From Gymnorhina tibicen (Eukaryota > Chordata > Aves > Passeriformes > Artamidae), in NCBI GenBank assembly GCA_013399875.1, contig VXAZ01009309.1, forward strand, positions 3,716,396 through 3,780,395: DNA of 64,000 nucleotides. Direction: 5' to 3'. Numbering within the stretch: position 1 is the first letter of the stretch; every line of letters begins with the position of its first letter. The notes below the pieces were generated by a model that did not search any database, was not told the origin of the DNA, and saw only the letters and a list, made by a program, of their open reading frames with translations. The position numbers were made by a program, and so were the translations under genes. Shown here one piece after another: positions 38,031-52,200 of the stretch.

Positions 38031-41000
38031 GAGCGGTACCTGCTGCCCCCTCCCCTCCGCCCACCCCATCATGGCAGGCCACCAAAAAACTCCCGGTACC
38101 TCCATGGGCACTGTGCAGCCACTTCCTGCCGCCGGGATGGCCGGGGGGATGGCTGGATATGGTCTGCCAGGCTTTTAATTTCACTTTCTGCTGAAAAATG
38201 AACCAAATCCTCAGGATCCTGTGCTTTTGGTGCCGTTTGCTAAAGCTCGGTGCCAGTCTTGCTGCTTGAAACAGTTTTGTGCCACGCAGAAAATGGGGTG
38301 AGAAAATTGGTTTGGGGCGCGTCAAGAGCCATTTTGGGTGGGGACAAACCCCCTGGCTCAGCGACAGCCGTGCACAGGTCGTGTCTGACCTGTGTTTGTG
38401 TGTCAGGGAGAAACACACAAACCCTATGTGGGCAAAAAGGCCACAGCTACAGAGTGTGCAACCTATATTTGATATATGATATACAGTATATGATATGTCT
38501 GTCTGTTCTCTGAGGTCTGCACGTGTCAAATGTGGTGGCACACATTCCTGTGCACATCCCAGCAGCTCAGAGCAGCCCACCTGAGCGATTCCCACGTCCC
38601 ACCAGAGATGCTTCAGCTCCAGCCTTTCCTCCTTCCCTCCTAGACCTGCCCTGCACAGGGCAAAACCAGCGCTCCCAGCAGGGCACTGCACTCAAGGCCA
38701 TCGCTGCAGGTTGTCCCACTGGCTGCTCCTGGCCTTTGGTGGCAACATTCAGCCCTGTCACCATTTGCCACAGGCCAGGAGCACCCGTCTGCAGGGCCCC
38801 GAGGTGACTGTCCCCCCACCACGGGGCACAGTTTCCCACACAGCTCCCAGCATGCTGCAGAAATCACGGCGCTGTGAATTTGGACCCAGTCCTCCCAGGG
38901 ATGTCTGTGTGACAGAGAATCCGTCCCAAAAAATTTACATGGGAAATGAAGTCTCCTTTTCTGTTTGGCTAAATGTCTGCCAGCCTGTTCTAATTTACCC
39001 AGCCAGGTTGATTTGCAACTTTCAATTTTCCATCGGTTGGCTGTGACCAGGACACTGGGAAAATTTAGCACTTGAGTTCACCCAACTCCTGCATTTCAAA
39101 ATATCCCAGCCCGAGACATGCAGGAGAAAACCCTTTCCGTTTTGGAACAACCAGGAGGGAAAAGTCTGAACACGAGAGGTTTTAAAAGCATCGAATTATT
39201 TCGCATTGAAAACGCCAGAGCAGCCTGGGTCCCTGTGAGCCCCCGGCATCCCCCCAGCCCCGGGGTCGGGCAGGAGGTGGCACCCCAGGAGATCCCACCC
39301 CTGGGTGACTCCGCACCCCATCCTGCTGCAGGGATGCCCCAGGCTGGAGGAGGAATGCCAGAGGGTGGGAATGCTGATCCTGAGGCAAGGGCTGGGGGAG
39401 CCGGCAGCAGGCGAGACACATTCAGTCTGTGCTTCACCAAAAGTTCATCAAAGCCAAAGGATTTTTTTTTTTTTTAAATACACTTTTTTTTTTTTTTTAT
39501 GAAACAGTTGAGATGACTCAGCGGTTTCTGACGCAATCCCCGTTTCATCGGAAAATTCCTAACCAGCTCCTAGTGGCAACTGATTGCTCCCATAAATCAC
39601 AGTGTTATCCCTGGCCGCGGCAGTGCAGCTTACGCAGCCCCGGCCCGGCCCCGTGAAATCAGCAGGAGCGATGCCATCGCCTCGATGGGAGCAGAACCAG
39701 CCCCGAAAACAAACAGCAGCAGAGAGCAGATCCGAAACACGAGTTTCACATCGGCCAAACCCCGCAGCTTCAGCTCCTGCCACCCCAAAATCCCCGGGGA
39801 CAGCGCTGTCCCCAAAGCCCCGGGGCCGTGGGTGCCGCTGCCGGCAGGTACAGCATTAATCACGGCTGGCCAGGCTCAGACAACAGCGGGTTTTATCTCC
39901 GGGTTTTTGGCAGGAGCGCTCGAAATGATTTGCAGATGTTATTTACTGCTTTTGGGCTCGCAGTAAATTGAGACAAGATGCACCTGCATGGACAGCGAGA
40001 GGCTTTCCCACCCGGGACGGTCGCTGAGGGCTCGTGTTGGACTTTCCCAGGGAAATTTAGGATTTGGATGAGAGTCCAGCTCTGCTCCCTGCATCCTGCA
40101 CTTCAGTGGATTCAGTGGATTGCACTTCAGCCCGGGTGCTGCGCATTCACCTCCGGACACTGCCCCAGGACACGGTGGGCTCTTGTCCCGACAGCCACCC
40201 TGAGGGACGCGGAGCAGCCCCACCCCAGGCAGCTGCCAGGCTTTTCCATCCCAACCCGGTGCCGTGCAGAATTGAGAGTGCAAAAAAACCAGCGACAGAC
40301 ACTCCAAAATAACCTTCTCCAGTCGGGGGAGCGTTGCCGGCGACTGGCTGCTGGTTTGGCCAGAGAAGCGCCTGTGGAGGAAAGGAGTTTCCTTGGCTGA
40401 AAGGAGTTCAGCAAAGCGCTGGGCTGGGCACTGGCGCTGCTGGCGGGAGCCAGGGATGCTCAGCTGAGCGGAGAAACTCGGGGCTCTGCAGGATCGGGAC
40501 CGAGGGAGGGCCGGGGGATCCCTTTGCTGGGGCAGTTTCGCTGCGGCAGGGGGACCTCCCTCCTTGGCCCGGAGCAGAGAGTGACAGCAAGGCACCCTGA
40601 TCCTGGCAGGACACACTGACCTCCTCCCTGTGCTTCCCGTGGCAGGGCACTTTCCTGTCCTGACCCAAGCACCAGCCCTCGGACCCGCTGGAGCTGGTGC
40701 CCAGCACCCCTGAGCCCCGAGCACACCCCTGGAACAAGCTCTCCATGAGCTCTGCACCACGGGACCTGCCCTTGGTGAGCCAGAGCCATGGATATGGAGG
40801 TCCAGCACCACTTTCCCAGCCAAATCAGCCCTTTCCTGGCTCAGCCCTTGGGCTGGCACAGCAGATGGGATAGCTCTGCCGTAGCCAGGCCCCCCAAAAT
40901 GCCTGCCCAGGTCCAGGAGTGTGAGTGTGGTCAGGAGTCTGTTGGTCCGGGACACCCCAGCAGATCCATCTTCCCTCAGGGATGAGATGACTGATTGGTT

Positions 41001-42286
41001 TTCTTCCTTTTTAAGCCTGACTGCCAAAGCAATGCATTTGTTTGACACCTCTGTACAGCTACACCAGTTATTTCCGGGCCAGACTGGTGTGACATGGGCA
41101 GATTTAAGCCATGCACAGAGTGCGTGAGGTCCCTGCTCGACTAGAAATTTGCCAAGGGGATCAAAGCCCCCCAAAAACCCCCTGGCAACCAAGAGCTGCA
41201 GCTGTGGCCCACCACCGGGTAACTAAAACAAGCAAGAGGAGACCAAAAGATTTAGGTCAGCTTCTTTAGAAGTGCTCTTTAGAGGCAGAAGAATTGTTCT
41301 TCAGAGCTGGTCCCTTGCAGAGTGACCTGCGGCGCAGTGTTGGGCAAGGCAGCTCGTCCCTGCGTGTCCCCACGCGCTGGGGACGGGGCTGATTTATGTC
41401 GTGTTAGTGTGAGGGTTTCAGCCGAGGAGATTTGCAAAAAATGTTGAGTTAAACTGAACCAGCCAAAGCCACCGAGCTGCTCTGGCCATCAGATTCCTGG
41501 GAAAAATATCTCTGGGCAGTTTGAAAGCCACGAGCAACCGCAGTGACCCCAGGTACGGTCACGGCTGAGGAGTTTCAATGGCTTTGAGAGCCTCTTTTTT
41601 TCTACACAGACTTTAATTTTACCTGTCCCCAAAGGTTACACATTCCTGCAGGAACCTGGAGGAGCTTCCAGGCCAGTCAGGCTCGGTTCGAAATTTTAGC
41701 TATGAAGAGCCTGAAGAAAAAAAAGTACAAAGGCTTTTCTTTGAATGGAATGAGTCTGACATGGAGGTTGAGCAGTATTGTGCTGAGGGCCATCAGCTAT
41801 GCAGCCCTGCCAACCACAGGCATTCAAAATCCGTGAGTCAGACTCCCCAAAAACCCTAAGACTGGTTTCATTCCCTTTTTGGATTCTGAGCCTTGAAGCA
41901 TCACAGCTTCAAGCGTTTCTCTGCAGAAAATGGCATTTTTTTGACCAGCGGGGTGAGAGCTGAGACCCTCAGCGTCGTTACTGGGCTCCAGGAGTTATGA
42001 CTGTAAAAAAGAAAACCATTAAACACCACAAAATGAGCAATAAACCCCTGCACTGCCTCCATGAATTTGGCAGTGGGGGGCCACCCCAGGACACCCCAAA
42101 GGTAGGAACGATGGAAAACCGGTGACAAGAAATCAGATGTCCTTATCATTAGTGGTGACACGCTTGTCACGGGCCGTGACAGGGCAGAGAGGAAAAGGAA
42201 GAATGAAAAAACCCTGAGGAAAACAGCAGCAGGGATACCTGTGAGGAATATGCATAATAGGTTTATTCAACAGGGAGACACGAAGG

Positions 42287-42289
<3 letters not shown>

Positions 42290-42321
<32 letters not shown>
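42290..42321. repeat. Long poly(T) tract
   Basis: About 32 consecutive T on the + strand. It could be the A-tail of an old minus-strand insertion or simple slippage. No retroposed gene body is recognisable beside it. Confidence 0.9.
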
Positions 42322-42324
<3 letters not shown>

Positions 42325-45300
42325 GCTAAGTATTCAGCTAAAGCTGCCTCAGATGGGGCCAGGCCTTAGGGAGAATGGATATTTTAAGTGGCAATTTATT
42401 CCACTAATAAAACGAGAAGGATGCAGGTGCTTTGGCAGGGCTGGGTGATCGGAGCCGGGGCTGCGGCAGCGGCCGAGCGAGGGCTCCAGCACAGCCGGTG
42501 GCTCTGCCTTTATGGGGCTCCTTTCCCCGGTGCCAGGGCCCGTGTCTGGGCTCCAGCTGGCCAGAAAGCGTTCCCCGCATCAGGATCTCAGCCCTGACCA
42601 CAGGCAGCAGCGGGTGGGGAGAGGTGTTTTATCCAGGTGCTGCTGCCATCCCTTCTCCGGCTGGGCAGGGCAGGGCTTGTGCCCGCGGGCTGCTCCGCTC
42701 CTGCCCCAGGTGATTCCACACCGGGAAGATTCTTGATCAAAAAAGGACGGGAAATCTTCACGAACTGGATGGTGCTGTGCTGGTCAGATTGCTCAGGGCC
42801 CCTCGGGGCTCTGCCACACCAACCCGCTGAGACCAGGCCACCATCCAGCTTCCCACCAGCACAGCGCACAAGCTGAAGGGTTGTGGGGGTGCAAAATTAA
42901 ACTCTGAAGTGATGGGAGCGCTAAAAAACACTTTGTAGCATTGCAGCCCTTCAAACTGCAGGCCCAGGTGGAACTGCAGCTCCGCTCTTTGCTTTTGGGT
43001 CATCGTCACCAGTGTTTCCAGCCTGGCAGTGGCTGGTGACACACAACAGAGCAGGTTTCAATTCTGACCCACTCTACACCACAGGCAGATGAAAGATCAT
43101 CCCATGCTTACCCCAAGGAGAAAATACTCTCAATACTCTCAGCTGGCACAGCTCCCTCATCCCCTGTTCCAACATACACCGCTTTCAAACCATCACCCTC
43201 ATATTAAAAATAAAACAAAACTCTCTGTGTCTCTTTCCCTCACTGCAACGTCTGAGTTGAAAGGGTAGAAGTGCTTGCAGAAAGCCATGGTTAATGTTAC
43301 CCTGGAAGGATCCAGGACAGCATACCAGAACCTGGGTTTGGCATCTGGGAGCCACTTTTCAGCCATATATATCACCGTTCCTGCGTGCACGCCGGTCCAC
43401 ATGAAATTAGCCCTGTGGAATGCAGATTTAAAATCCCCTTTCCAGCAGCACTTAAACGCAGAAGCTAAAATTTGCTCTTTCTCCATTTCCTACCTGTTTG
43501 GGGAAGAAGGAACAAAGTGCTGGCCCTTTGTTTTTTGGGTTCCTTCCCGGGAAGGTTTGCCCAACCCACGTCTGCACCGCAGCGCTCGCAGCCCGAACAA
43601 AGACCTTTTAAGCAGCAGCGGCTCCCGCCAGGAGCTCACCACCTGCCTGCCCCTCTCCTCTCCGTTTATTTTGGGGGCTCTTATTTTTCAGCGAGAGCCG
43701 AAACACGTGTGCAACCCGGTGGGAGTTCTTCTCCCCCATGCCTACAGCGCTGGCTGCAACCCAACCGCCAGCCCAGGGTGTGCAGCTGGGAGAGGGGAAA
43801 AAAAAAAAGAATAAAACCCCAACAACCTGTGGAATGTTTTCTTGCTCCTGAGAGCTCCAACACTTCCCTGCTTGGGGAGCGCCTGCCACGGCTGGCACTT
43901 GCTGCATCCAGCAGCCAACGGGGTTTCCTTTCCAGCAGGCGCCAGCTGGATTTTGGGCAAAGGCTGGGGGAGAGGGGGATGTATTTAACAACTGCCCGAT
44001 GGTATTGTTCGCCTGATGGCGTTTGCCTTGTGCACAGCCACCACCCTTGCAAGTCCTTGGTGCACAACTGCCGTGTCCTCACAAGTGGTGTGGGGGCAGC
44101 TTTGCCCCCAGACGTGGAGGTTTGTCCTCAGCAGCAGGCTCTGAGCTGTGCTTTCGCCTCTCTGACACCCCCATCTCATGGCCACAAAAGCAGGGCGGAT
44201 GTTGTTTTCACAGCCAGGAATCCAGAGTGGTTTGTGCAACCTCTTAACCCCGAATCTGCTCAAAACCCTCCTGAGGACAAGCCCTGGTGGGCCCCACGGC
44301 ACCGTCCTTGGTCCGAGCAGATCATGCAGGAATAGCGCAGAATAATGGATTCATCTGAGGATATGGCCCAGAAAAGGAGCAGGGTACTTTGGGATGTGCT
44401 GGATCCTGCTTTCAGCTCGGGGCTGGACACCTGGGGAGCATCAGGGTATTTATTCGCTGGCTTGGAGGGATTCATTTTCACAGTAAATAGGGACACCAGA
44501 GTTTTTTCAATATTTATTGGTCAAGATTCAGTTTTTGCAGAGTTTTGTGGTAAGTTTATAGCCTGCCCAGGCAGGAGGGCGGCTGGAGATGTGGTGTGGG
44601 CAGCATCCCGCGGAGGGATGCTGCCTGCAGCCAGCCAGGGAATGTGGATGGTTCTTGCAGTATCAGCTAAAAACGGGAGCCCTCCCCAGCTCAGCTGAGC
44701 CGTGCCCCGGGGAAGGCTCTCGGCACAGAGTCAGTGCTTAAATGCTCCGTGCCATTCCCTGCGCAGACAGATACCCTGACTCCCCCTCCAGAGCCTTTTC
44801 CAACGCACTGGAGTGGCTTAAAGAGGATTTTTTTTATGCGTGCACGCCCGTCTTTCCTCCAGGCCCCCTCCCGGGGGACGGCCGAGCCCGTCCTATCAGC
44901 CCCAGGAGCGGTGGCTCCTATCGCAGCTCCCACCCTCCTCCCCAAAGCCGCAGCCACAAAGGCGCTTGCTCAAGCGTAGCATTCCTGCTCCCTGTGTCCC
45001 GGGAACAGCTGTGCCGAAAGGATGCCGAGAATCCCTGCGAGGCTCCAAGGAAAAGATATTAACGCAGGGGGGGAGCAGCAGCGATATAATAAAAAGTCAT
45101 AATAAAAGAGAGAACCACTGAGTGGATTAGCAGCCCAAACGCCGCTCGGCTTTTGGTTTCCTTTCCTCCAGCTTTCCTGCGCCGCACGACAATCCGCTCA
45201 AATTCCTCCAGCCCGGAGACGCTCGGCTCCTGAATTTCAGACAGAACTCCTGGAGGTGGCCAGGCTGCAAAGGCTGAGGGCACGGCTGGGAAATTTAACT

Positions 45301-45526
45301 GCACTGAACTCCACCGAGGGCACGTAGGCACTGGCAGCAGGCGTCGGGTGCTGTACCACGCCAGCCCCTCGGTGTCTGCACCCACTCCACGTGTGAAATA
45401 AAAGGCAGGTTTGGAGCCTGGTGTGTATTTCTCAAGAGCATAAAGGTAGTAGGACACATCCCACTGTTTTGAAAAACCCTGGTGCCTGCCGCATACCAGT
45501 TCTTCCTTCGTGGAAGTGCAGAGCAG

Positions 45527-45662
45527 AGAATAATAAAATAATGCAAGGGATCCGCAGGGATCATCGAGTCCAGCTCCTGACCCTGCACAGGACAGCCCCA
45601 GCTCCTATCCCTGGCCACCAGCGAGGACAGATCAGTGCCTGCCCCTCCACTTCATGAGGAAA
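45527..45662 (-). mobile_element. Degraded CR1 LINE fragment
   Basis: GAGAATAATAAAATAATGCA, GGGATCATCGAGTCCAGCTC, and GATCAGTGCCTGCCCCTCCA follow the same order as the CR1 copy at 18430-19030 but with an internal deletion. Orientation is minus. Confidence 0.6.
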
Positions 45663-45949
45663 GAGGATGGATTTTCCCTGCTGGACTGTTCCAGCAGCAC
45701 TGACCCAGGCTCGGCGCGGGGCCAGCGGGATGCAGGGGTGGGATATCCCCATGAGGAGCGAGCAAACCCACAGCCCTCACCCACTGTGTGCCCAAATCCA
45801 ACCCCCAGCACAAGGCATGCAAGGACAACATTCCCTCTTACTCCCTTAGAAACCCAGGACCATTTTGGGGCCACAGAGCACCTGCTGCCCGGAGCCGCCG
45901 GCTGCGTCAAGAATTCGGGACGAGACGGGAGCGAAGGCGACGGCTGTGG

Positions 45950-46095
45950 CGGTGGCAGCTGTTCCCTGCCCGCAGCCCTCCTGCCACGCAGGGCATCTCA
46001 GTGTTAAAACTCACTCCCTACAGCTGCTTTCTCCACCATTCTTGCCCAGCTCACGGACACCCTGCTCCCGGGAGCCGCCGGCCCACGAGGCACCC
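45950..46095 (+). promoter_or_regulatory. MYMK: MYMK proximal promoter / 5' UTR with E-boxes
   Basis: Two CAGCTG E-boxes, the preferred MyoD/myogenin core, lie at 45956-45961 and 46021-46026, within 140 bp of the ATG. MYMK is known to be activated by myogenic bHLH factors through promoter E-boxes in mouse and chicken. The transcription start is not determined; the second site could be inside the 5' UTR. Confidence 0.5.
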
Positions 46096-46230
46096 ATGGG
46101 TTCGCTGGTGGCCAAGCTCCTTCTGCCCACCCTCAGCTCCTTGGTCTTCCTCCCCACCATCAGCATCGCGGCCAAGCGGCGCTTCCACATGGAAGCCATG
46201 GTTTACTTCTTCACCATGTTCTTCGTGGCG
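46096..46230 (+). CDS. MYMK: MYMK coding exon 1
   Basis: 45 codons, residues 1-45: first transmembrane helix (about 4-22), the basic loop AAKRRFHMEA and the start of the second helix (MVYFFTMFFVA). Donor GCG|GTAAGA, phase 0. Confidence 0.96.
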
Positions 46231-49200
46231 GTAAGAAGTTCCCAATTTCCCCTCCCCCTGCGTGTTTTATCCCCCCAAAGGCACCCCGTGCTGCTGAGAA
46301 GCTGATTCGCCCAAGAGCAGCCAGCACGACCCCTAAAATATCCCTTTTCAGTTATTTCCCGCCGTGTGTGGTGCCAAGCAGCTGATTCTCCGGTTTAGGA
46401 TGTCCTACAGTGTGGCCTTACAGAGATTTAGTGGTGTTTTATGACTGTGAGATTCGGGAGAAGGTCTGGGTGCTAAGAGCCTTGACTGATTTGCAGTGCT
46501 TTGGAGCTGGCTTTGCTCTTTGTTTTACAGCTGCTAAGTGGCCATGCTGAATTTGGGCTTTAAATTGCCTCCAGAATCTCTTGCTCTGCCTCTGTCATTT
46601 TAGCCAAAAGCGCATAGTAGTAGAATTATTGATTTTGCAATTGCCAGCTGGGGATGGGAGCAATGCTGGAGTCAGGGGAGTGTCTGCACTGGGAAAGGAG
46701 AGACTAAAACATGCTGCTGAGCTATTAAGAAAAATAATTATTAACCCTTTGTGGGTTGAGATGTGTGTTTTACCAGGCTGTGATTCCCTGGCCTTCCTTT
46801 GTGTGGAAATAACGAGTGGAAAAATGTCTGTACACACACAAAATATTCCCGTTCCTGCTCCCAGCAGTGTGCTGCCCTGGGCTTTGTATCCCTGCTAAGT
46901 GACTCCACACAGGCACCAGCTGAGCACCCAGAGCAGCATTCCCACTGGGAAAAACCTCCTCTTTGACTGCATGGCAATGATCTGCTAAAGAATATGAAGG
47001 AAACAGCTCAGCAACGCAGCTGATATTGCGTTTCCCACTAATCCCCGTCCATCTCAAGGCATCTTGTGAGGGTTGGCACATTCCTTGTACAGAGAAACTG
47101 AGGTAGGGAGTAGATAGAGGAACTTTGGTGCGTGAAAAGCTCAGAACCAGGTTGGTCTCCCGTTAAGGATCCACAGAACATCCCTGACCATTTGAGCTGA
47201 TTAAAGCACGATGCAGGGGGAGAAATCCTGCCAGTTCTATAAAAACTACAGGACCAGTTAATATAAAAACGTCCCTGAGCCCCCTGGCCCAGCTCCCCAG
47301 GGAAGCCAGACATCTACAATTTCATTTTGCACTGGGTCTGTGTCTGCTCCACCGAGAAGTCAATAGGAAAATTGGCACGTGTTTCGACGGGAGGAGGAAC
47401 AGGTCCTCTCCGAAGAGATCGAAGAGGCAAAGCAGGGAAGGGAAGGAGGGGAAAGGAGGAGAGGCAGCTGCCAGCGTGGTGGGGAGGGGGTAGGAAGGGC
47501 AGCAGCTGCTGCTGCTGTTGCCTTTCTTGTAGCATCCCACTCGTCCTCCCGCAGGAGAGCCGAGCAGAGCAGTGAAAGCACATGGCCACGGCAGACAAGT
47601 GCCGCGATGCCGGCCAGGAAGGAGCTCCTTGTCTTCCACCCTTTCTTCCCCCCGGCTCCGGGCTCCCTGAGCCCAGTCTCTAGCAGGGAAAAGAATTACG
47701 GCCGTGGTGCAATCTTTTCTAGAAGCTGCAGCGAGCCAGAGGGCTCGCAGCAATTCCCATTATAAATAATATCAGCATCCCCACCGGGCCGTGACAGCGA
47801 GCCGCGTTCCAAGGGCGCCCTGCCAAGCGGAGAAGGGACTTCTTCAGGAACAGCGGAGCTCGCTGGTGCTGCCACTGCAAAACCTGCAGGGCTGAGGGCT
47901 GGCAGGAAAAGGAGAGAGCCAGGCAAACACTGGGAGCATTCCTCTGATTGCACTGGAAAATGTCTCTTGGCGTGGTCTGCGTTTCTGTTGCATGACAATG
48001 GGGTTTTTTTGAAAATAACCTAATCAATGAGCTAATGGGCAGGAACCGGTGGTTTTCAAGGGAATGCACTAATGAGTGAATTCCCCAGTATTCAGAGTCT
48101 GGCCATATAAACCCTGTTTAGCCTGGACAGTGACCTGGCATCCATACACATTTCATCAGGACACTCATTTTGAATTGTTTTACAAGAATCTTTCGCAATT
48201 AAAACCACAACCCCAGAGTCCTCCTTCGGCTGGAGAGGCCGTCCCCCAGCGCCTGGCTCAAAGCAGCTTGGTCATCAGATTGCAAATTCTGGCCAAGAGG
48301 CAAATTAAAGCCTGTCTTAGTTTGTACTAAGAGAGAAGAATGCTGATTCTTGGGCAATTTGCAACTGGGAACGATGACATTATCACTCAAATATATTCAT
48401 TACTGCATATCAGTGATCCTGGTGTGGCTGACACTGTTCTGGCCTGGCTGGCCTGTTCTCTCAGCAGCTACACTATTTCAAACCAGTTGATACGAGCCTT
48501 TACCTTACTGGTATGTGGGTAAAAAAACCTGGTTTTCTAATACTTTTTTTCTTTTTAAATAGTTTTACCACGTTTGTGACGGCCCCGGGTTATCAGTGCT
48601 GTGCTTCATGCGCTACGACATCCTGGAGTACTTCAGCATCTACGGAACAGCCCTGTCCATCTGGGTGTCCCTGATGGGTAAGAACCTCTCTGTTGTGGCT
48701 CCTGAAAGCTCCAGCACTGGCAGCAAGGGCTGGATTCGCCAGCATGGCTGGTGGGACAGCCAGTGGGGACAGCCCCCAGAAATGCTGCCGCCTCTGAGCT
48801 CCACCTGAGCTGCCACTGAAACTGTCCCTCGTGGAAGTCGGTCTGCGCTACGGATTAACCCAGTTTTGTATCATTAACACCTTGGGAAGCCATTATAATT
48901 GGTGGGGTCCAGACATGGAACTGTCCTGAGCGGTGGCTGGCGACGTTTTGCTCCTGGAGATAAAGAGCTGTGGCACCCGGTGCTGGTGTTGGTCGGGTGT
49001 TCCTCTGCCCGCACCAGCTCTCGCACGTGTCCTTACAACAGCAGAATTGCCTCCTTCAAACGACAGTAACACGCTGGCAGCCTCGTGCTGCAGCTCAAGG
49101 CAGGACAAGACCATGAGATGACTTAGTTTGAAACCTTATATACCAGGGAATTTCCCATTTCTCCTCGTTTTCCCCATACTGGGCCCATCAGCTTGCCTTG

Positions 49201-52200
49201 CCTCACTCAGGGGCGTTAAGAAATGCAGAATCTGCCACTTCCCTTGGTACCACGAGAATCAAAGTGGTTTAGTCAAAACAAATATAACTTCCCGGTTTAT
49301 CAAAAGCCTGGGCTGGGCTGACGGGAATATTAGATCTGCTTAGAAAAAGCAGAAATTTATTTCACTTCCTTTTTACTATAAATCCCACCCCTTGCCCTCT
49401 TATTCAGTTTTCCTTTTCCCACATTCGCTTCACTCTCTTTTTCCTCATTTTGTTCCTTATTCGCCACCAAAATAAAATATAATAGAAATGGGAAAAAAAA
49501 CCACAAGAAAGGCAAAAAGTTCAAACCTATCATTTTCCCATTTTGTCACCATGATTTTTGGAAGGATGTGAGTATTGCTGGAGGGAGAAGAGGGCGGGTT
49601 CAGGGCAGAGAGATATTCCAACAGCAAAGGTTTTGCTCGAAAATTTGGACCATTTCTAAGCAGTGCCCACTCCAAACAGAGTCCCCATTTCTCCCCACGA
49701 TGAGCTGAGGTCAGCACTCTGATGTACAGCCCCAAAATGCCCACAGGACTTTCCCCTCTGCCCCTCAGGGCTCCAGGGATGGTGCTGGACCTCCAGCTGG
49801 GATGGGGGTTCCTGCAGCCTCAGAGCCCAGCACAAGCAGGGGTAACACCCTCAGCTGGGCAGATCCATCCTGTGGGGATGCAGCAGCGTTCCCCTGCCAG
49901 GGCACGCAATGGGATAAATTTTCCACGCAGGGAGAACTGTGTGGGGAAAACATTGCCCTTAGAAACGGCTCTGTCCCCTCAAAATGCGAGTCCCAAGGGG
50001 GCTCCCCCTCTGCTCACGGCACCTCAGCGCTCTCTCTGCTCAGCTAGAAAAGGCAACGAGGCAAATCGCTTCCAAAGGGCATTTTCAGTGGATAACAGCA
50101 GTGTCAGGGTAGGTCAGAGCTGATCCAGACACTTTGGCTCCTCGCAGCAAAATTCAACTTGATTGCTTCATTACTGCGTTCAAAAACCTCGCGAAAAAAT
50201 ACAAATCCTGGACTACGACATTTAAAATATTGACCCGCTGGGAAACAACAGAGATTAAAATGCGGACATTATCCCTTAGCCAAACTCCCTATAAAAGCAC
50301 GATCCAAGGACATGGAAGGTGTGGTGACTGAAGCCCAGGGAAGCCTCTCGCTGTGGCTTGTAAAGCCCGAGCGCACGTGTGCGGACGCAGACCCTCGGGC
50401 AAACTTCCCGGAATGCAAATCCAGGACAGCCATAACACAGCTGTGCAAGCTGGAAAAGCATGGAGCCCACTGGGATCCATAACTTTTATCAGTTATTACC
50501 CCATTCTGTGCTAAACAAAAGCCTCTAATAATTTACTCACACTGGCGACTTCCAGCTTGCAAACCCCGGGCAGGTGCCGGCGCGGCCGGGCAGCCGGGAC
50601 CCCATCGCACCACCGGGGGAGTCCCACTGCACTGGGGTGATGGAGCCCGTGCCAGAGTGAGCTGGCAAGTTCGGGAAGGCTGGAGATGCAGGATGAACCC
50701 AGGAGATGACTGGAGGCTCGCTGGGCATGAGGGTCTTTGCAGTCGCCTCTGAATTCTGGGTCAAGGAAAAGGGAGATTATAGAATCATAGGGTGGTTTTA
50801 AGTTGGAAGGGACTTGAAAGATCATCTCGTTCCACCCCCTGCCATGGGCAGGGACACCTTTCACTATCCCAGGTTGCTCCAAGCCCCGTCCAACCTGGCC
50901 TGGAACACTTCCAGGGATGGGGCAGCCACAGCTCCTCTGGGTAAGGAATCTCCTTTAAGCTTCCCCGTGCAACACTGAAATAAAACCCCTAAAATCAGCT
51001 CCCAGACCCACCACTTAGATGCCTCAGGATGGTTTGCTTTGCCCCATGTGCCTCAGTTTCCCCAGCAGTGTGACAAGAAGGGCAAACCAGACACGGATGG
51101 AACGCTGAGGGTCCCCAGGGCAGGTGGGACAGACCCCAGGAAGGCTTTAGGGGAGCAGCTGGAAAAGGAGGGGTGTGAGCTGATGCTCCCTGTGCTCGGT
51201 CCCTCAGCCCTGGCAGAGTTTGACGAGCCCAAGAGATCGACGTTCGTCATGTTTGGTGTCCTCACCATCGCCGTGAGGATCTACCACGACCGCTGGGGCT
51301 ACGGCGTCTACTCGGGCCCCATCGGGACGGCCGTGCTGGTGATCACTGTCAAATGGGTACGTGGGGCAGGGCACCGGGACGGGTGGGATGCTCCTGGTGG
51401 GGAAAGGGCTGAACCCTGCATGGGGGAGTCCAGCCCGTGCCGGTGGTTTCCTCCTCAAGCCTCAGCTCTCAGTCTCACGGTACTTGAACAGCATTTCTCC
51501 TTCAGCCGGAGCAGAAGGCAGGCAGACAGCAGCCCTGGTGATAAATGCCAGATTCGATCGGTCTGAGCCATCTACCACATCTCCTGTCCCTGCATTTCTA
51601 ATCAGGAGGAACGCATTTATGGAGTTTTTACAGCTACTCAGGGGCAGAGGGATCTGGTAAACTGCCTCAGATCCGGGGAAGATGTGGATAAAACACGGTG
51701 ATAAAGTGGGGAGGAATCTGTCTGCAGTCTGCCTGAATCCAGCTGGGACAGTCGGGCACAGCGCTGCAGTCTGTGCCCCACTCACAGCACGTGCTGGGGA
51801 CCCAGCTGGGAGTGGGGTGGGGAAGCCACTGGCAGGAGTGGGCAAGGAGTGATGGGATAAAAATTGCAGAAAGATGATGCCAATCATCGTGGAAACACAG
51901 CGGTACAAATCCCAATTATAGACGGTCACTAAGCCAGCAGCTAAAAGCAAGTGGCCACCATGGGGAGGGGATGGGCAAGGAGGAGACCAAGGCACGGGAG
52001 CACCCTGCAGCCTCCAGTCTGCAGATGCCGTGCTGGGATCTGCTCTCCCAGAGACTGGGTTTGTGGGGGCACACACTCCCTGAGCTGGCTTTGGGGCTGA
52101 ATAGTAAAAATCCAGTATTATTGCAAGGAATGAGGGTGGAGCAGCCAGCTAAATCCAGGTGAACACACTTGGTGAGCTCTCTCCTTCCTCCCAGCTGCAG

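Larger units (their letters stand above)
38031..45900. other. Intergenic region between ADAMTSL2 and MYMK
   Basis: About 8 kb between divergent gene starts. I recognise no gene. Poly(T) runs occur at 39461-39475, 39484-39499 and 42290-42321 (the last about 32 T). Several open frames above 80 codons exist on both strands but show no family signature. Regulatory elements for MYMK would be expected here but cannot be pinpointed by eye. Confidence 0.65.

Noticed and set aside
37059..38201. 380-codon + strand and 317-codon minus-strand frames at the CpG island
   Set aside because: They are generated by the GGGAC and 35-bp repeats and by extreme GC content; the translations are low-complexity and the region is better explained as promoter and 5' UTR.
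39461..39499. Poly(T) runs as tails of processed pseudogenes
   Set aside because: No retroposed coding sequence or target-site duplication is visible beside them.
43199..43486. 95-codon minus-strand frame with a more balanced composition than its neighbours
   Set aside because: No recognisable domain and no splice or start context; the opposite strand is also open, so composition alone may explain it.
45059..45457. 132-codon minus-strand frame with a hydrophobic end
   Set aside because: No family resemblance, and it lies in intergenic DNA next to a degraded CR1; treated as chance.
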